Positions 48,722 to 58,250 of a DNA stretch of 64,000 nucleotides are shown here, piece by piece. Within the stretch, counting starts at the first letter, position 1. Every line of letters begins with the position of its first letter. The stretch is from assembly GCA_017552715.1 (NCBI GenBank), contig JAFZOW010000019.1:39750-103749 (forward strand). The letters run 5' to 3'. The position numbers and the translations under genes are program-made. The DNA is from Lachnospiraceae bacterium. GTDB taxonomy: Bacteria; Bacillota; Clostridia; Lachnospirales; Lachnospiraceae. The notes beneath the pieces were generated by a model. The model did no database searches. It saw only the letters and a list, made by a program, of their open reading frames with translations, and was not told the origin of the DNA.

Positions 48722-51700
48722 TTACTTCTGCACCACCACATCGATGCTTATGGTCTTGCCGTTCAGCTTTGTGGTGAATCTGCTCTTTCCGGCAGCACGG
48801 GCCGTCACATGGCCGCTCAGACCGATGAAGGCACTGTCGGGCCTGCTGCTCTTGAAGACCACAGGCCGGTCTACGGCAGCAAAGCTTAACTGCGTTGTCT
48901 CGCCGGACTTGAGGGTCAGGGTATACCTGTTGCTGACGGTCTTTCCGTTCTTTTTCTTCACCGGCTCCAGGCCGTTCCCGCTGAGGGTGGTATCTTCCAC
49001 GGTCAGGTATACCCTGTATTCCGTGCCGTCCCCGGCTGTGGCGGTGAGAAGGGTCTCCCCTGCCGCATCGGCTTTCAGCTTATTCTTCGTTTCAAAATGA
49101 GCAATATCCTCCGATGCACTGTTCCATACAGGCTTCTTCACCCCCCTGATGCTCAAGGTCTTTGTGGCTCCCACGGTCATGTGCAGGGTGCGCTCCTTCG
49201 CCGGCTCCGGCTCCTTTACCGTCACCGTGCATTTGTATGCGGAACCGTTGATATAGGCTGTAACCGTCGCCTTGCCCCGGCCCACCGCCGTCACACGGCC
49301 TTCCTGATCCACCGTAGCCACATCAGGAGAAGCGCTGTACCAGTACACATCCAGATGTTCACTGTCAAAGTTCAGTCCGATGGGCTTCGGCTCCTCTCCG
49401 GTCTTCACCGTAAGCTTTTTATCGATCTTCGGCTTACTGATGTTCAGGCTGATGCTGCGCTTCACCTCGCCGTTCTCCACAAGATTGATGCTGGCGCTGC
49501 CGGCCTTCTTTGCTTTCAGCACAGCTTTTTTGCTTATGCTCACATAATTCTTATCTTTCTTTGTCGCAGGGCTCCAGCCTTTCTCCGGCAGGGTGAACTT
49601 CTGTCCCTGCACCAGCCACAGCTCCGTGGTATCCTCTGTGATAAGAGCTACGGGATCCATAGCCGCTTCGCCCTCTTCCGGCCCGGACTGCGGCTCCTTT
49701 TCCGTCCACTTTGCGTAGAGGATCAGGTCGGAGGTCACGGCTGTGGTAAAGTCGTATTCCGTCGTGCATGCCGCATCCGTATACCAGCCGCCGAAATCAT
49801 AGCCTTCTGCTTCGGGATCCGCGGGTCTTGCGGCTGTGTTGCCGCTGAGCACACTTTGAGAAGGGATCTGTTCCCCATGCTTCTGCATATCAAAACTCAC
49901 GTTAAAGCTTACGCTTTTTTCTTCCGTCCATTTCGCGTAGAGAGTGAAGCTCCGTGTCACGGCTCTGTCGAAGTTATATTCTGTGCTGAGGGTCGCATCC
50001 GTGTACCAGCCGCCGAAGCTTACACCCTCTGCTACGGGATCCGCGGGCCTCTTTACCCTCTGTCCGCTTCGTATCCTCTGGGAAGAAATGGGTTCACCGT
50101 ATCCGTTCATAACGAAACGGACATTATAATAGGAAGGTGGCGCAGCTACGATCGTGACCTTCGCCGTCCTGGAAATGATCTGGCCATCTTGCGTATGATC
50201 TGATGCCTTATTGTGGACCGACACTCTACAATAATAGTATTCCGTAGTACCGGCTTGTTTTCCCGTCTCGATCATGCATTCTGACGCAGATGCTATAGGA
50301 TTGCCTTCGTCCGTACTTATATACCAGTTATAGCTGAGATCATATTCCGCCGGGGCTTCGGCCCGGATGGTAAGCTTATTTCCGTCGGTATAACCCTCCG
50401 TCAGGACCAGATCCTGCGGCTGTTCCACAATGACCCCGGGAACGAAGGAAAATTGCAGGATCTTTACATCACTCTCCGGCATGGTAAAGCTGTATTCGTT
50501 GTCGTATCCGGATACGGCTAACTGGGATCCGTCATTCCTCGCTACCGTGACCTGTGTGATAGAATAGTGGTCATCCGGAGAGACTATGATCGGGACATCA
50601 TCACCTTTAAAGGCTCTCGAAGCTACGGATATGCTGCCGTGCTCGCTGGGCGCAGGCTCTGTTATCGCGTAGGAGCCTTTCGGATAGAGCGTTTTACCGG
50701 CAAGGGCTGTCAGTCCATCCGGATTCACATCTGTATAATTGCTAGGCCCGTTACTATACCAGAAATCCTTGCCATTCCTAAGGGAAATATCGATAGCACT
50801 GTCGTTATATTGCCCGACATAGAAGGAGTCCCCTGCGTTCCTCCAGCCCAGGGCGATGGAACCATGACTGCCTCCCTCGACGATCAATTCCTCGCATCCG
50901 ATGCTTGAAGCTGAAACACTCCCGCCGGTCATCACAAGCTCCGTTCCGGAACCGTTTCCTAAGCCCCTTCCGCCTCCGATCCCGGCAATCCCATCGGCCG
51001 TCTTGATCGTAACTTCACCACCATGGATCTCGGTGGTCCCTCCGGCTCCTCCGGCCTCTCCGAACCCCGCTCCCCCGCCGATGCCTGAATCAGACCCACT
51101 GCTAGGCGAAGTATTATCGATCTTAATGCTTCCGGCGAATACAGTTACTCTACCGCCGTTTCCTCCGGAAGCGGTTCCATAACCATCACCGCCTCCTATG
51201 CCTGCTCCGCCGTTACCGCTTATGGAAATGTCTCCGCCGTGTATATAAACATTCCCGCAGTTCTCGCCTGCGTCTCCCGGTGTCGTTCCCTTATTACCGC
51301 CGATCCCGGCACCGTCGACCCCGTTCACGATCAGTTTTCCGCGATCCTTTCCCTCCGACTGCGCAAAGATACGTAACATACAATTCTCTGAAACACGTAT
51401 CCCTTTCTCACAGGTCAAAGTAGCTCTGTCACAAAGGATCAGATTTACGGATTCGAATACCTGAACACGCTCGGAAATAGTAATATTACTATTTACTATG
51501 TACCAAACGTTACCGTTACCCCACTTATCAGTGTTGGATTGAATATGGGTAACACCACTCGCACTGGCTGATCCACGAGTAAGTGTATTACGTTCCCCAT
51601 TATAGGAATATGATATATAAGGGATACTATCCCCGCCAGCCTCCGCCTTCAGCACCGGCCCGGCCACGGGAACCGTACCCAGAAGCAAAACAAAGCAGAG

Positions 51701-51751
51701 CAGCTGTGCCAGATATCTGCGGATCTTTTTTCTCATCTTTTCCTCTTTCAT
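48722..51751 (-). CDS. Secreted repeat protein: beta-helix, two InlB B-repeats and Ig-like domains
   Basis: The chosen ATG at 51751 has AAAGGAG seven bases upstream, giving 1009 residues; a longer frame runs over an intergenic repeat and is rejected. Residues 1-37 form a signal peptide (basic KKIRR, LLCFVLLLGTVPVAG, AEA). Residues about 85-300 hold Gly-rich turns (GIGGG, IHGG) of a right-handed beta-helix. Two InlB B-repeats follow (about 540-610 and 615-690, both ending LYAKW), then Ig-like Big_2-type repeats to the end (KKAGSASI, VDQEGRVTAVGRGKATVT). No LPXTG, membrane anchor or cell-wall-binding repeat is visible, so the way it stays at the surface is unknown. Roles in adhesion or glycan binding are inferred from the domain types. 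Confidence 0.87.
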   Translation of the reverse strand: MKEEKMRKKIRRYLAQLLCFVLLLGTVPVAGPVLKAEAGGDSIPYISYSYNGERNTLTRGSASASGVTHIQSNTDKWGNGNVWYIVNSNITISERVQVFESVNLILCDRATLTCEKGIRVSENCMLRIFAQSEGKDRGKLIVNGVDGAGIGGNKGTTPGDAGENCGNVYIHGGDISISGNGGAGIGGGDGYGTASGGNGGRVTVFAGSIKIDNTSPSSGSDSGIGGGAGFGEAGGAGGTTEIHGGEVTIKTADGIAGIGGGRGLGNGSGTELVMTGGSVSASSIGCEELIVEGGSHGSIALGWRNAGDSFYVGQYNDSAIDISLRNGKDFWYSNGPSNYTDVNPDGLTALAGKTLYPKGSYAITEPAPSEHGSISVASRAFKGDDVPIIVSPDDHYSITQVTVARNDGSQLAVSGYDNEYSFTMPESDVKILQFSFVPGVIVEQPQDLVLTEGYTDGNKLTIRAEAPAEYDLSYNWYISTDEGNPIASASECMIETGKQAGTTEYYYCRVSVHNKASDHTQDGQIISRTAKVTIVAAPPSYYNVRFVMNGYGEPISSQRIRSGQRVKRPADPVAEGVSFGGWYTDATLSTEYNFDRAVTRSFTLYAKWTEEKSVSFNVSFDMQKHGEQIPSQSVLSGNTAARPADPEAEGYDFGGWYTDAACTTEYDFTTAVTSDLILYAKWTEKEPQSGPEEGEAAMDPVALITEDTTELWLVQGQKFTLPEKGWSPATKKDKNYVSISKKAVLKAKKAGSASINLVENGEVKRSISLNISKPKIDKKLTVKTGEEPKPIGLNFDSEHLDVYWYSASPDVATVDQEGRVTAVGRGKATVTAYINGSAYKCTVTVKEPEPAKERTLHMTVGATKTLSIRGVKKPVWNSASEDIAHFETKNKLKADAAGETLLTATAGDGTEYRVYLTVEDTTLSGNGLEPVKKKNGKTVSNRYTLTLKSGETTQLSFAAVDRPVVFKSSRPDSAFIGLSGHVTARAAGKSRFTTKLNGKTISIDVVVQK

Positions 51752-51786
51752 AGCGGATCTCCTTTGGATTGAATATCCCCGATGTT

Positions 51787-51848
51787 TCTGCCCCGATCCG
51801 TGATCAGTGTAGCCCGTCGTGGCTCCCCGCGACTTCAAAAGAATCCGT
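51787..51848. repeat. Dispersed repeat copy B, upstream of a surface-protein gene
   Basis: Copy B of the palindromic element lies 36 to 97 bases before the start of the 1009-residue gene, inside its likely leader. From AGCCCGTCG to GAATCCGT it matches copy A (27771) at 33 of 38 positions. In the transcript the arms CGATCCGTG and CACGGATCG flank it and can pair, so it may form a structured leader. Confidence 0.6.
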
Positions 51849-52037
51849 TCAGCCACGGATCGTACCGTTTAAGCCTTGAATTTCAGTATATCACAGCATG
51901 GAAGCGCTGTTGTCTGAAAAGTCACGAAATACTTTGTCTGATACACAGATTACATAAAAAACTTCCGATATTCCTATACGGACCCGTTCCCGAGCAAGCT
52001 TATCCCCTCCGGATCCGAAAAGTCCGTCCCTTCCGTA

Positions 52038-52208
52038 TCATGGGAAGTATCCGTCCGCTTCGCCCTCTTCGATCACTTCCGGGGCCTCTTCCGGCTCACT
52101 CCCGGCCTGCACATTCAAGACCGTCCCCTCCACGGGAAAGATACCGAGAAGCAGGGTAAAGCACAGCAGCGGTGTCGCCAGATTCTTACCGCAACAGCTC
52201 CCTGTCAC
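52038..52208 (-). pseudogene. Signal-peptide remnant of a surface protein (56 codons), GTG start
   Basis: The frame opens with a GTG whose last bases are shared with the TGA of the 1294-residue surface-protein gene (GTGA overlap) and runs 56 codons to a TGA. Residues 8-35 (KNLATPLLCFTLLLGIFPVE and on to VQAG) match the signal peptide of the 1009-residue protein (YLAQLLCFVLLLGTVPVAGP then AEAG), also at DNA level. After the cleavage site only about 21 acidic residues remain (EPEEAPEVIEEGEADGYFP). It most likely is the 5' stub of a decayed or recombined paralogue. A translated small secreted peptide is a less likely alternative. The rest of the 51752-52204 gap holds a repeat and a weak -10-like TATACT; nothing else was seen. 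Confidence 0.65.
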
Positions 52209-55200
52209 TTCGTCTTCACCGTAATGCTTCCCGCAAAATCTCTCTTTCCTCTGATGGTCACGGTCTTTTCCGCTCCGTCTGCTACAGTGATCTTATATTG
52301 TGAAGCTTTCAGCTTAAAGCTCTTCTTTTCGCCGTTCACCACAGCCGTCACCGTTATCCTCTTTACCTTCCTGATCCTGTTGTCCTTCTTCCATCTCACC
52401 TCCGCTTCCACCGTGGTTTCTTCCGCTTCAAGCTTCACCGGATCAATGGAGTAGACGCAGGGATCCTTCTTCATCTGCTTGTTCAGCACCTTCACCAGCT
52501 TCTTAAGACGCGCGATCTCCTTTGATGTAAGCCCCGCCTTTTTTGCCGTCTTTGTATTCAGGCTGATCTTCGCATAGAAGTGTGCCTTCTTCTGTTCTGT
52601 GGAGCTGTGAAGGTTATTCCTGTTCACATAACGGAGCTTGAACAGATCCTCCGGCTTATAACTGCCCTTTCTGATCGTCACCTCATCGTACAGCTTGGAC
52701 AGATCCAGTCTGTAATTCAGATCGGACGGCTTCTGCCTGCTTCCCGAATAGTCGGATCCACTGTACCAGCTCATATTGACACTGAGCGAGATCGTCTCCT
52801 TTTTATATGTTACCGTAACGGCTATGCTCTTGGTTTCCGTCGGACGCTCCGGTGTCGGTGTGGGGTCATCTCCGGGTGTAGGATCGTCCCCGGGCGTGGG
52901 ATCATCCCCGGGTGTGGGGTCATCCCCGGGTGTGGGGTCATCTCCGGGTGTGGGATCGTCCCCGGGTGTGGGATAGATCCCGGGTGTGGGATGGTCTCCG
53001 GGCGTGGGATCATCTCCGCCGCTCTTCACTTTCCACTGTGCATACAGTATCAGATCGGTATCGAGTGTAACCTTCTCTTTGTTCGCGTAAGCTGTACCGC
53101 TTCCATCCGACGCTGTATTCCAGCCCGTAAATTCATAATTCACCCGGATAAAAGTATTTGCCTTAAGAGCCGTAGCAGCATTCTTCAGAATCCTCTGGTC
53201 ACTCATCGTGCCGCTGCCGCCGTTTTCGACAAAATGCACGCCTGCCGTTTCTTCAAGTGTCAGCTTTGCTCCCTCACCGATTACTTTCACCGCCGCATAA
53301 TCCCCGTTATCACTTGTAAAGAAGGAAGCGTCATTTCCGCCGTAATCATTCGTAAATAATACTTCAGGAGTATCTGCCACCGGCGCATGATGTAATGTTA
53401 TCCCTATCTCCGTCCCGTCCGCAGGTATGCTGTTAACGCTTATAGTTCTGGATGTATAGATCCAGAGATTATTGGCACTGTTGTCACTTGCTGTATTTCC
53501 TTTTATAGTTATTTGTGAACCCGCTTTAATGCATATTGGAGTATTGCTGGAATGATATACACCTCCTCCATATCTGCCTGAAAATGTATTGTGGATAATG
53601 GCCCCCCCCGAAATCGTAAAGGAATCCGAGTTATACACTCCGCCGCCATTTTTCGCGGAATTCCAGCTGATACTGCCGCCGTTCATTATAAAAGAACCGT
53701 ATTTACGAATACACACTCCGCCACCCAAGTCCGCCGCGGAATTCCGGCTGATACTACCGCCGTTCATTATAAAATCACCATTACTCCCGCAGTATACGCC
53801 TCCACCTCTTTCCGCTCTGTTACCGGTGATGGCACCGCCGTATAATATTAAATGGCCCCCAATAATAAGCACACCACCGCCGGTAGAACTGCTATTGCCT
53901 CCGGTGATCATGCCCGTTTCTTTGACAGAGCTATCCTTTATTGTCAGAGTTCCCCGGGTTACTATGACATATCCCTCTTGGGATGCTGTGCTGAGGGCCC
54001 TGTCTATTTTATGCCCGTTCAGGTCTATCGTTATGTTCTTATCCCTTCCGACTAACAGATACCCCTCCCCATTAAGGGCTATGTAATCTTTATCCAGAAC
54101 AAGAACGTCGTTGCATTCATCTATGAGGGCCTGAAGCACAGAAAAACTTTCCCTCCCTCTGCGATCCAACCACTGTGCATAGAGCGTGATATCCTCCGTT
54201 ATGTTTAACCATGCACCATCCGAATATGTTGTCCCGCTGCCGTCTTCCTCCGTGTTCCATCCATTAAAGAAGTAGCCGTCACGGATGAAAGTGTTTTTCT
54301 TAAGTGCTGTATCTGTTGCGTAGGGGATTATTTGCTCCTCCATCGAACCGCTGCCGCCGTTTGCTTCAAAATGAATACCGATCTCCGCCTTCCATTGCGC
54401 AAAAAGAGTGATCTCTTCACATGTCAATGTTATCCCTGCACAGTCCTGATACGCTTCTCCGCTGCCGTCCTCTGCCGTGTTCCAGCCACCAAAGAAATAG
54501 TTGTCACGGATGAAAGTATTTGCCTTAAGTTCTGTCTCCGTTCCGTAGGGGATTATTTGTTCCTCCATCGAACCGCTGCCGCCGTTTGCATTAAAGCTTA
54601 TATGAACACTCGGCTTCCATTGCGCAAAAAGAGTAATATCGTTACCCGTCGCAGTTATATGTGCACGATCCTGATAGCTATCTCCGCTGCCGTCCGCCAC
54701 CGTGTTCCAGCCGACAAATGTCTGTCCTTCATAGGTAAAGCTGTTTGCCGTAAGTTCAGTCGCCATTCCGTTCGCAACAGACTGGGACGCCATCGAACCA
54801 CTGCCGCCGTTTGCATTAAAACTCACGGTACTGTAAGTAAATTCCGGCGTGATCTCAAACGGTTCCGAGGCATAGTCCGAAGTGCCTCCTTCATTCACAT
54901 CTTCTGCAAGGATATATATATGATAATCTGTTCCGCAGGTTTTGTTCGTATAGGATGCCGGCAGTTCAAATGTACCTGTACCTGTGGTTCCAAAGTCGTC
55001 AAGCTGGAGCTTCATATAGGTATAGCCGCTGGTTGCGGACATTCCGACTGTATACGGCATGTCTGTCAGAAGGACGGATACCTGCGTTGCTTCATCCGCA
55101 TGGGAACCGCTGATGGCATAAGGAACCCTGATGGTCCTGTCGTACCTGTCCACTCTGCCGGTCGTTTGAATAGACATATCAACATCTTTTATCGTGAGCA

Positions 55201-56089
55201 CATAAAAATATTCGTTTCCACTACGCGTACCGGTAAAGATCACGGCTGACGGATCGATGTTCAGTGCGGGAAGTATACCCGCCTCTAAATCGCCGGGCCA
55301 CGGGATTCGCTGTCCGGCAACGTTGAGCGCGATACTATAGATCACATACTCTTCCGGAGGCCTGGACTCATTTAAATACATATACCCCTCCCTCGTCACG
55401 GAAGAGCGCAGCCACAATCTATTTGTTTTGTTATATATCACATTTACCCAGGAAAGACGTCCTTCCTCATCCGTTCTCGCTAATCCGTATGAAGGTCTTG
55501 TTGCCTCCACCGTATCCAGAAGAAATACCTTGTTTCCGCTCAAAGGTGCGTATGCGGCAATATTTATTTCACCTTCTTTCCAGCCCACACCGTCGTTTGC
55601 TGCCGGTGAGGCCTTGGAGCTGACTGCGATCGCAGCTCTTTCGGCAGGTGTGAAATAATCATATAAGAAGCCGCCCTCGCTATCTTTATTCAGGTATTCT
55701 TCGATCTCGCTGCCTGTCCAATTATTACAGGATAAACTGTACGCATTAAATCTCGTTTCAGTCCGCATCGAATCATTCAGTAACAGCATGGTCTGCCCGT
55801 CGGAAAATTCCGTTGCACTTGTATCAAGTACATAAAACACGTTATCGTAGCGTTTCCCTTCACTTTTTCCGAAATAGACCCTGTCCCAATAAGTACCTCC
55901 GTTTTCAATGTCACTTGTTTCGCGAGGGTTCTTTATCGGACCGATACCCAGTCCCTTTATCGTCTTTTCCGACGCAGCATATGCCTTTAACTCCGGATCC
56001 GGCAGATAAAGATCACTGAGGCAGCTTATAAGTATCGAGAATACTAACAGTATTCCCATGGCTCTCTTTTTCGTTCTTCTGATCTTCAT
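52205..56089 (-). CDS. Secreted repeat protein: DUF6273-like domain, four InlB B-repeats, beta-helix, DPTPG repeats
   Basis: The ATG at 56089 has AAGGAG upstream and gives 1294 residues, with a signal peptide (residues 1-38: KIRRTKKR, LLVFSILISCLSD, AYAA). Residues about 45-280 resemble DUF6273 (YWDRVYFGKS, WTGSEIEEYLNKD, LWLRSS, ALNIDPSAV). Three InlB B-repeats follow (about 420-645, motifs FNANGGSGSM, GWNTAEDGSG, LFAQW), then a beta-helix (676-863, GGGVY turns, TGGNSSS), a fourth InlB repeat (950-1018), a DPTPG linker (1024-1080) and a C-terminal domain of about 210 residues with no family recognised. There is no sortase motif. A palindrome shared with the kinase gene lies 88 bases upstream. 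A G8 run lies in the helix part. An adhesin or glycan-binding role is inferred. Confidence 0.87.
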   Translation of the reverse strand: MKIRRTKKRAMGILLVFSILISCLSDLYLPDPELKAYAASEKTIKGLGIGPIKNPRETSDIENGGTYWDRVYFGKSEGKRYDNVFYVLDTSATEFSDGQTMLLLNDSMRTETRFNAYSLSCNNWTGSEIEEYLNKDSEGGFLYDYFTPAERAAIAVSSKASPAANDGVGWKEGEINIAAYAPLSGNKVFLLDTVEATRPSYGLARTDEEGRLSWVNVIYNKTNRLWLRSSVTREGYMYLNESRPPEEYVIYSIALNVAGQRIPWPGDLEAGILPALNIDPSAVIFTGTRSGNEYFYVLTIKDVDMSIQTTGRVDRYDRTIRVPYAISGSHADEATQVSVLLTDMPYTVGMSATSGYTYMKLQLDDFGTTGTGTFELPASYTNKTCGTDYHIYILAEDVNEGGTSDYASEPFEITPEFTYSTVSFNANGGSGSMASQSVANGMATELTANSFTYEGQTFVGWNTVADGSGDSYQDRAHITATGNDITLFAQWKPSVHISFNANGGSGSMEEQIIPYGTETELKANTFIRDNYFFGGWNTAEDGSGEAYQDCAGITLTCEEITLFAQWKAEIGIHFEANGGSGSMEEQIIPYATDTALKKNTFIRDGYFFNGWNTEEDGSGTTYSDGAWLNITEDITLYAQWLDRRGRESFSVLQALIDECNDVLVLDKDYIALNGEGYLLVGRDKNITIDLNGHKIDRALSTASQEGYVIVTRGTLTIKDSSVKETGMITGGNSSSTGGGVLIIGGHLILYGGAITGNRAERGGGVYCGSNGDFIMNGGSISRNSAADLGGGVCIRKYGSFIMNGGSISWNSAKNGGGVYNSDSFTISGGAIIHNTFSGRYGGGVYHSSNTPICIKAGSQITIKGNTASDNSANNLWIYTSRTISVNSIPADGTEIGITLHHAPVADTPEVLFTNDYGGNDASFFTSDNGDYAAVKVIGEGAKLTLEETAGVHFVENGGSGTMSDQRILKNAATALKANTFIRVNYEFTGWNTASDGSGTAYANKEKVTLDTDLILYAQWKVKSGGDDPTPGDHPTPGIYPTPGDDPTPGDDPTPGDDPTPGDDPTPGDDPTPGDDPTPTPERPTETKSIAVTVTYKKETISLSVNMSWYSGSDYSGSRQKPSDLNYRLDLSKLYDEVTIRKGSYKPEDLFKLRYVNRNNLHSSTEQKKAHFYAKISLNTKTAKKAGLTSKEIARLKKLVKVLNKQMKKDPCVYSIDPVKLEAEETTVEAEVRWKKDNRIRKVKRITVTAVVNGEKKSFKLKASQYKITVADGAEKTVTIRGKRDFAGSITVKTK
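52862..53005. repeat. Eight 18-bp tandem repeats encoding DPTPG units
   Basis: Eight consecutive 18-base units, such as GGGATCATCCCCGGGTGT on the plus strand, encode six-residue DDPTPG-like units; two units have changed residues (IYPTPG, DHPTPG). The repeats form a Pro/Asp-rich linker between the last InlB repeat and the C-terminal domain. Copy number may vary by slippage. Confidence 0.9.
53602..53609. repeat. G8 homopolymer tract in the surface-protein coding strand
   Basis: Eight C on the plus strand read as eight G in the coding strand within the beta-helix part (TISGGAI region). A change of one base would shift the frame. This is a possible phase-variation site but is short by the standards of known ones. 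Confidence 0.5.
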
Positions 56090-56176
56090 CTTTTCTCCTT
56101 GCCGATATGATATCTTTCCCTCTTTGTATCCGCTTCCCAAATATACTCTATCACATTTTTACCCCCTCTAAACGAA

Positions 56177-56194
56177 ACTTACAAAATTGTAAGT
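56177..56194. promoter_or_regulatory. Palindrome upstream of the 1294-residue surface-protein gene
   Basis: ACTTACAAAATTGTAAGT is a perfect 18-base palindrome centred about 97 bases before the ATG and about 31 bases before a TATATT that may be the -10 element. The same 18 bases occur at 58282-58299 in front of the kinase gene. It lies in the 151-base gap after the kinase gene. It is likely an activator or repressor site. Confidence 0.65.
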
Positions 56195-56240
56195 GAGAAA
56201 ATATGATATCTGAAAATGCTCAAAGTGCAGGGGTGCGACA

Positions 56241-58205
56241 TCAGGCCGGCAGCGCCTCTCTCTTCTCTTTCGGTATCGTAAATCGGAAGCCGGTTCCACC
56301 GGGGCCGGTGGATACCAGTTCCATCGTCCCTCCGTGGAGTTCCACGCTTTCCAGGCAGATCGCCAGACCCAGACCGTTTCCCTGCCCCGTGGTATAGCCT
56401 TTCTCGAAAATATGGGGCACCGCTTCGGGAGGGATGCCGCTGCCCGTATCGGATACATTAAATACCGCTTCCTTCTCGTTTTCCTCCGTTATTATGGAGA
56501 TGGTCCCCTTCTCCGTATGACGGCAGGCATTTGCGATCAGGTTGATCAGTACCTGCAGCAGCAGTTCCCTGTTTCCGCTCACGGTTCCGCTGAAGCTGTT
56601 CCGTATACTCAGCAGGTTCTCTTTTTTGGCGCACACCGGGCTCATGATGGATTCCACGCTGTTTAAAAGCTCCTGCACATCGACCTCGCTCATCTCCACA
56701 TCCTGGGCTCTGTTATAAGTGTAATCCATCAGACGGCTTACAATGGTGCCCAGACGTTCCGCCTCATCCCGTATGGTTTTTAAGCGTCCGGTCATTTTTT
56801 CGGGCTGTCCGCTCTTCTGAAGCTGCCGTTCCGTCAGCTGGGCATAACCGGAAATGACCGTGAGGGGGGTCTTCAGCTCATGGGCCACCATACGCAGGAA
56901 ATCCCGGTTGGTATCGTTGATCTGTTCCAGAAGACGGTTCTTCTGCTTTGTCTCCTCCAACGCCAGCATCTGCCTCCGTATCCGTCCGTTTATGACGATA
57001 GCCAGGATCATCAGGCAGATCACCAGGACAAAAGGAGTGATGCCAAAGGTTGTGATGCTCTGGGTTTCTCCCGTCGAGATCCCTTCCCGGATCAGCATCA
57101 CGATCAGAAGGCTCACGCCTCCCAGACTGATCCACTCCATCCGATCCGGTCTCTTCACCTTAATATAATACCTGCCCAGACAGAAGATGCTCCACAGCAG
57201 AAAAGGTACGCAGCTGTAGTAAGAGATATGACAGAGGTCCACCAGATCCCGTACATCCAGGATCCAGTGCAGGGCTATGAGTATGATGCTGACTCCCGTA
57301 AGTCCATACACGATCTTTTTCCCCACGGCCTTCGGGAAAAAGGCAAAAAGAAGGTAAAGTGCAGATATGGGGATCAATGAAGTATCCAGCACGGTGATCC
57401 TGTATTCCAGGAAAAAGTCGTAGCCGGGACCCAGCATGTGTTCAGCGAAAAAGAACTGATTCCGTAATGCGATGACCAGGCAGCACAGAGCCAGAGCCGC
57501 ATACTCCCTGCTCTTCTGGATCGATGCGGACAGAAGGAACCAGAACATCAGAAAGATCAGCCCGCTGCCGGTCAATAATGAAAAATAAGTAAGCCCCCGC
57601 CGGTATTCGTCGATGTTTTCCGGCGTAGAGATGTAAGCGACCTTGATAAATCCGCCGTCATTATGAACATAATTGGAATACTGGTATATGAGCTCTATCT
57701 CTCCGTTTTCCCCGGAATACATGGGGATCGTCATGTAGCGGACTTTCGGAACGGCCTCTGCCGGATCCGCGGACACAAAACCCACATTACGGATCTCTTC
57801 GCCGTTCAGAAAGACCCTTGTGCCGTAATCTACGGAGAATCCGCACATAGAAAGCCATTGCCGGGGTTTTGCAAGAAAACGTATCCGGTAGGTCCCAAGC
57901 TCCCGGTCGTAAGGAACTTCATTATCCGGCTGCGGCGCGTTCTCTTCATCCGCAAAATCCTCCGCCGTGTACAGGACCCCGGGAAAGTAATCCCAGTTGT
58001 TCAGCAGATTATAAACCGTATTCTCAAAGTCACATTCCCGTAAATCCGCAAAGCCGTATTCGTGAACGATCTTCGGGGTTTTCTGTTCAAAACGCAGCCG
58101 GCTCGCAAAGAAAAAAGCAGCAAGAAAAAAGATCACTACCAGGGGAAACAGTGCTCTTTTCAGAAACACACGTATGCTGTCGCCTTTTATGATCTCTTTT
58201 TCCAT
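56241..58205 (-). CDS. Membrane sensor histidine kinase with 7TM-like sensor domain
   Basis: The ATG at 58205 gives 654 residues. One helix (about 17-38) leads to an extracytoplasmic beta-sandwich domain (about 45-210) of the kind found in 7TMR-DISM receptors. Seven hydrophobic helices follow (about 215-400), then a short coiled coil (MLALEETKQKNRLLEQI), a HisKA domain with the phospho-accepting His near residue 442 (MVAHELKTPLTVISGY) and a HATPase domain (IANACRHTEK, DTGSGIP, GNGLGLAI). It should phosphorylate the OmpR-type regulator encoded 95 bases upstream. The ligand may be a carbohydrate, but this is inferred only from the receptor class. Confidence 0.92.
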   Translation of the reverse strand: MEKEIIKGDSIRVFLKRALFPLVVIFFLAAFFFASRLRFEQKTPKIVHEYGFADLRECDFENTVYNLLNNWDYFPGVLYTAEDFADEENAPQPDNEVPYDRELGTYRIRFLAKPRQWLSMCGFSVDYGTRVFLNGEEIRNVGFVSADPAEAVPKVRYMTIPMYSGENGEIELIYQYSNYVHNDGGFIKVAYISTPENIDEYRRGLTYFSLLTGSGLIFLMFWFLLSASIQKSREYAALALCCLVIALRNQFFFAEHMLGPGYDFFLEYRITVLDTSLIPISALYLLFAFFPKAVGKKIVYGLTGVSIILIALHWILDVRDLVDLCHISYYSCVPFLLWSIFCLGRYYIKVKRPDRMEWISLGGVSLLIVMLIREGISTGETQSITTFGITPFVLVICLMILAIVINGRIRRQMLALEETKQKNRLLEQINDTNRDFLRMVAHELKTPLTVISGYAQLTERQLQKSGQPEKMTGRLKTIRDEAERLGTIVSRLMDYTYNRAQDVEMSEVDVQELLNSVESIMSPVCAKKENLLSIRNSFSGTVSGNRELLLQVLINLIANACRHTEKGTISIITEENEKEAVFNVSDTGSGIPPEAVPHIFEKGYTTGQGNGLGLAICLESVELHGGTMELVSTGPGGTGFRFTIPKEKREALPA

Positions 58206-58250
58206 GCGTCCGATACCTCTCTGTCTTTCGACATTTTCGTTATCAGACTC

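Noticed and set aside
52862-53005. Regular 18-bp repeats as a CRISPR array
   Set aside because: The units are directly adjacent with no spacers, stay in frame and encode a DPTPG linker.
54332-55249. Plus-strand open frame of 305 codons opposite the 1294-residue surface protein
   Set aside because: It is antisense to InlB-type repeats and repeats with them; no start signal or domain was found.
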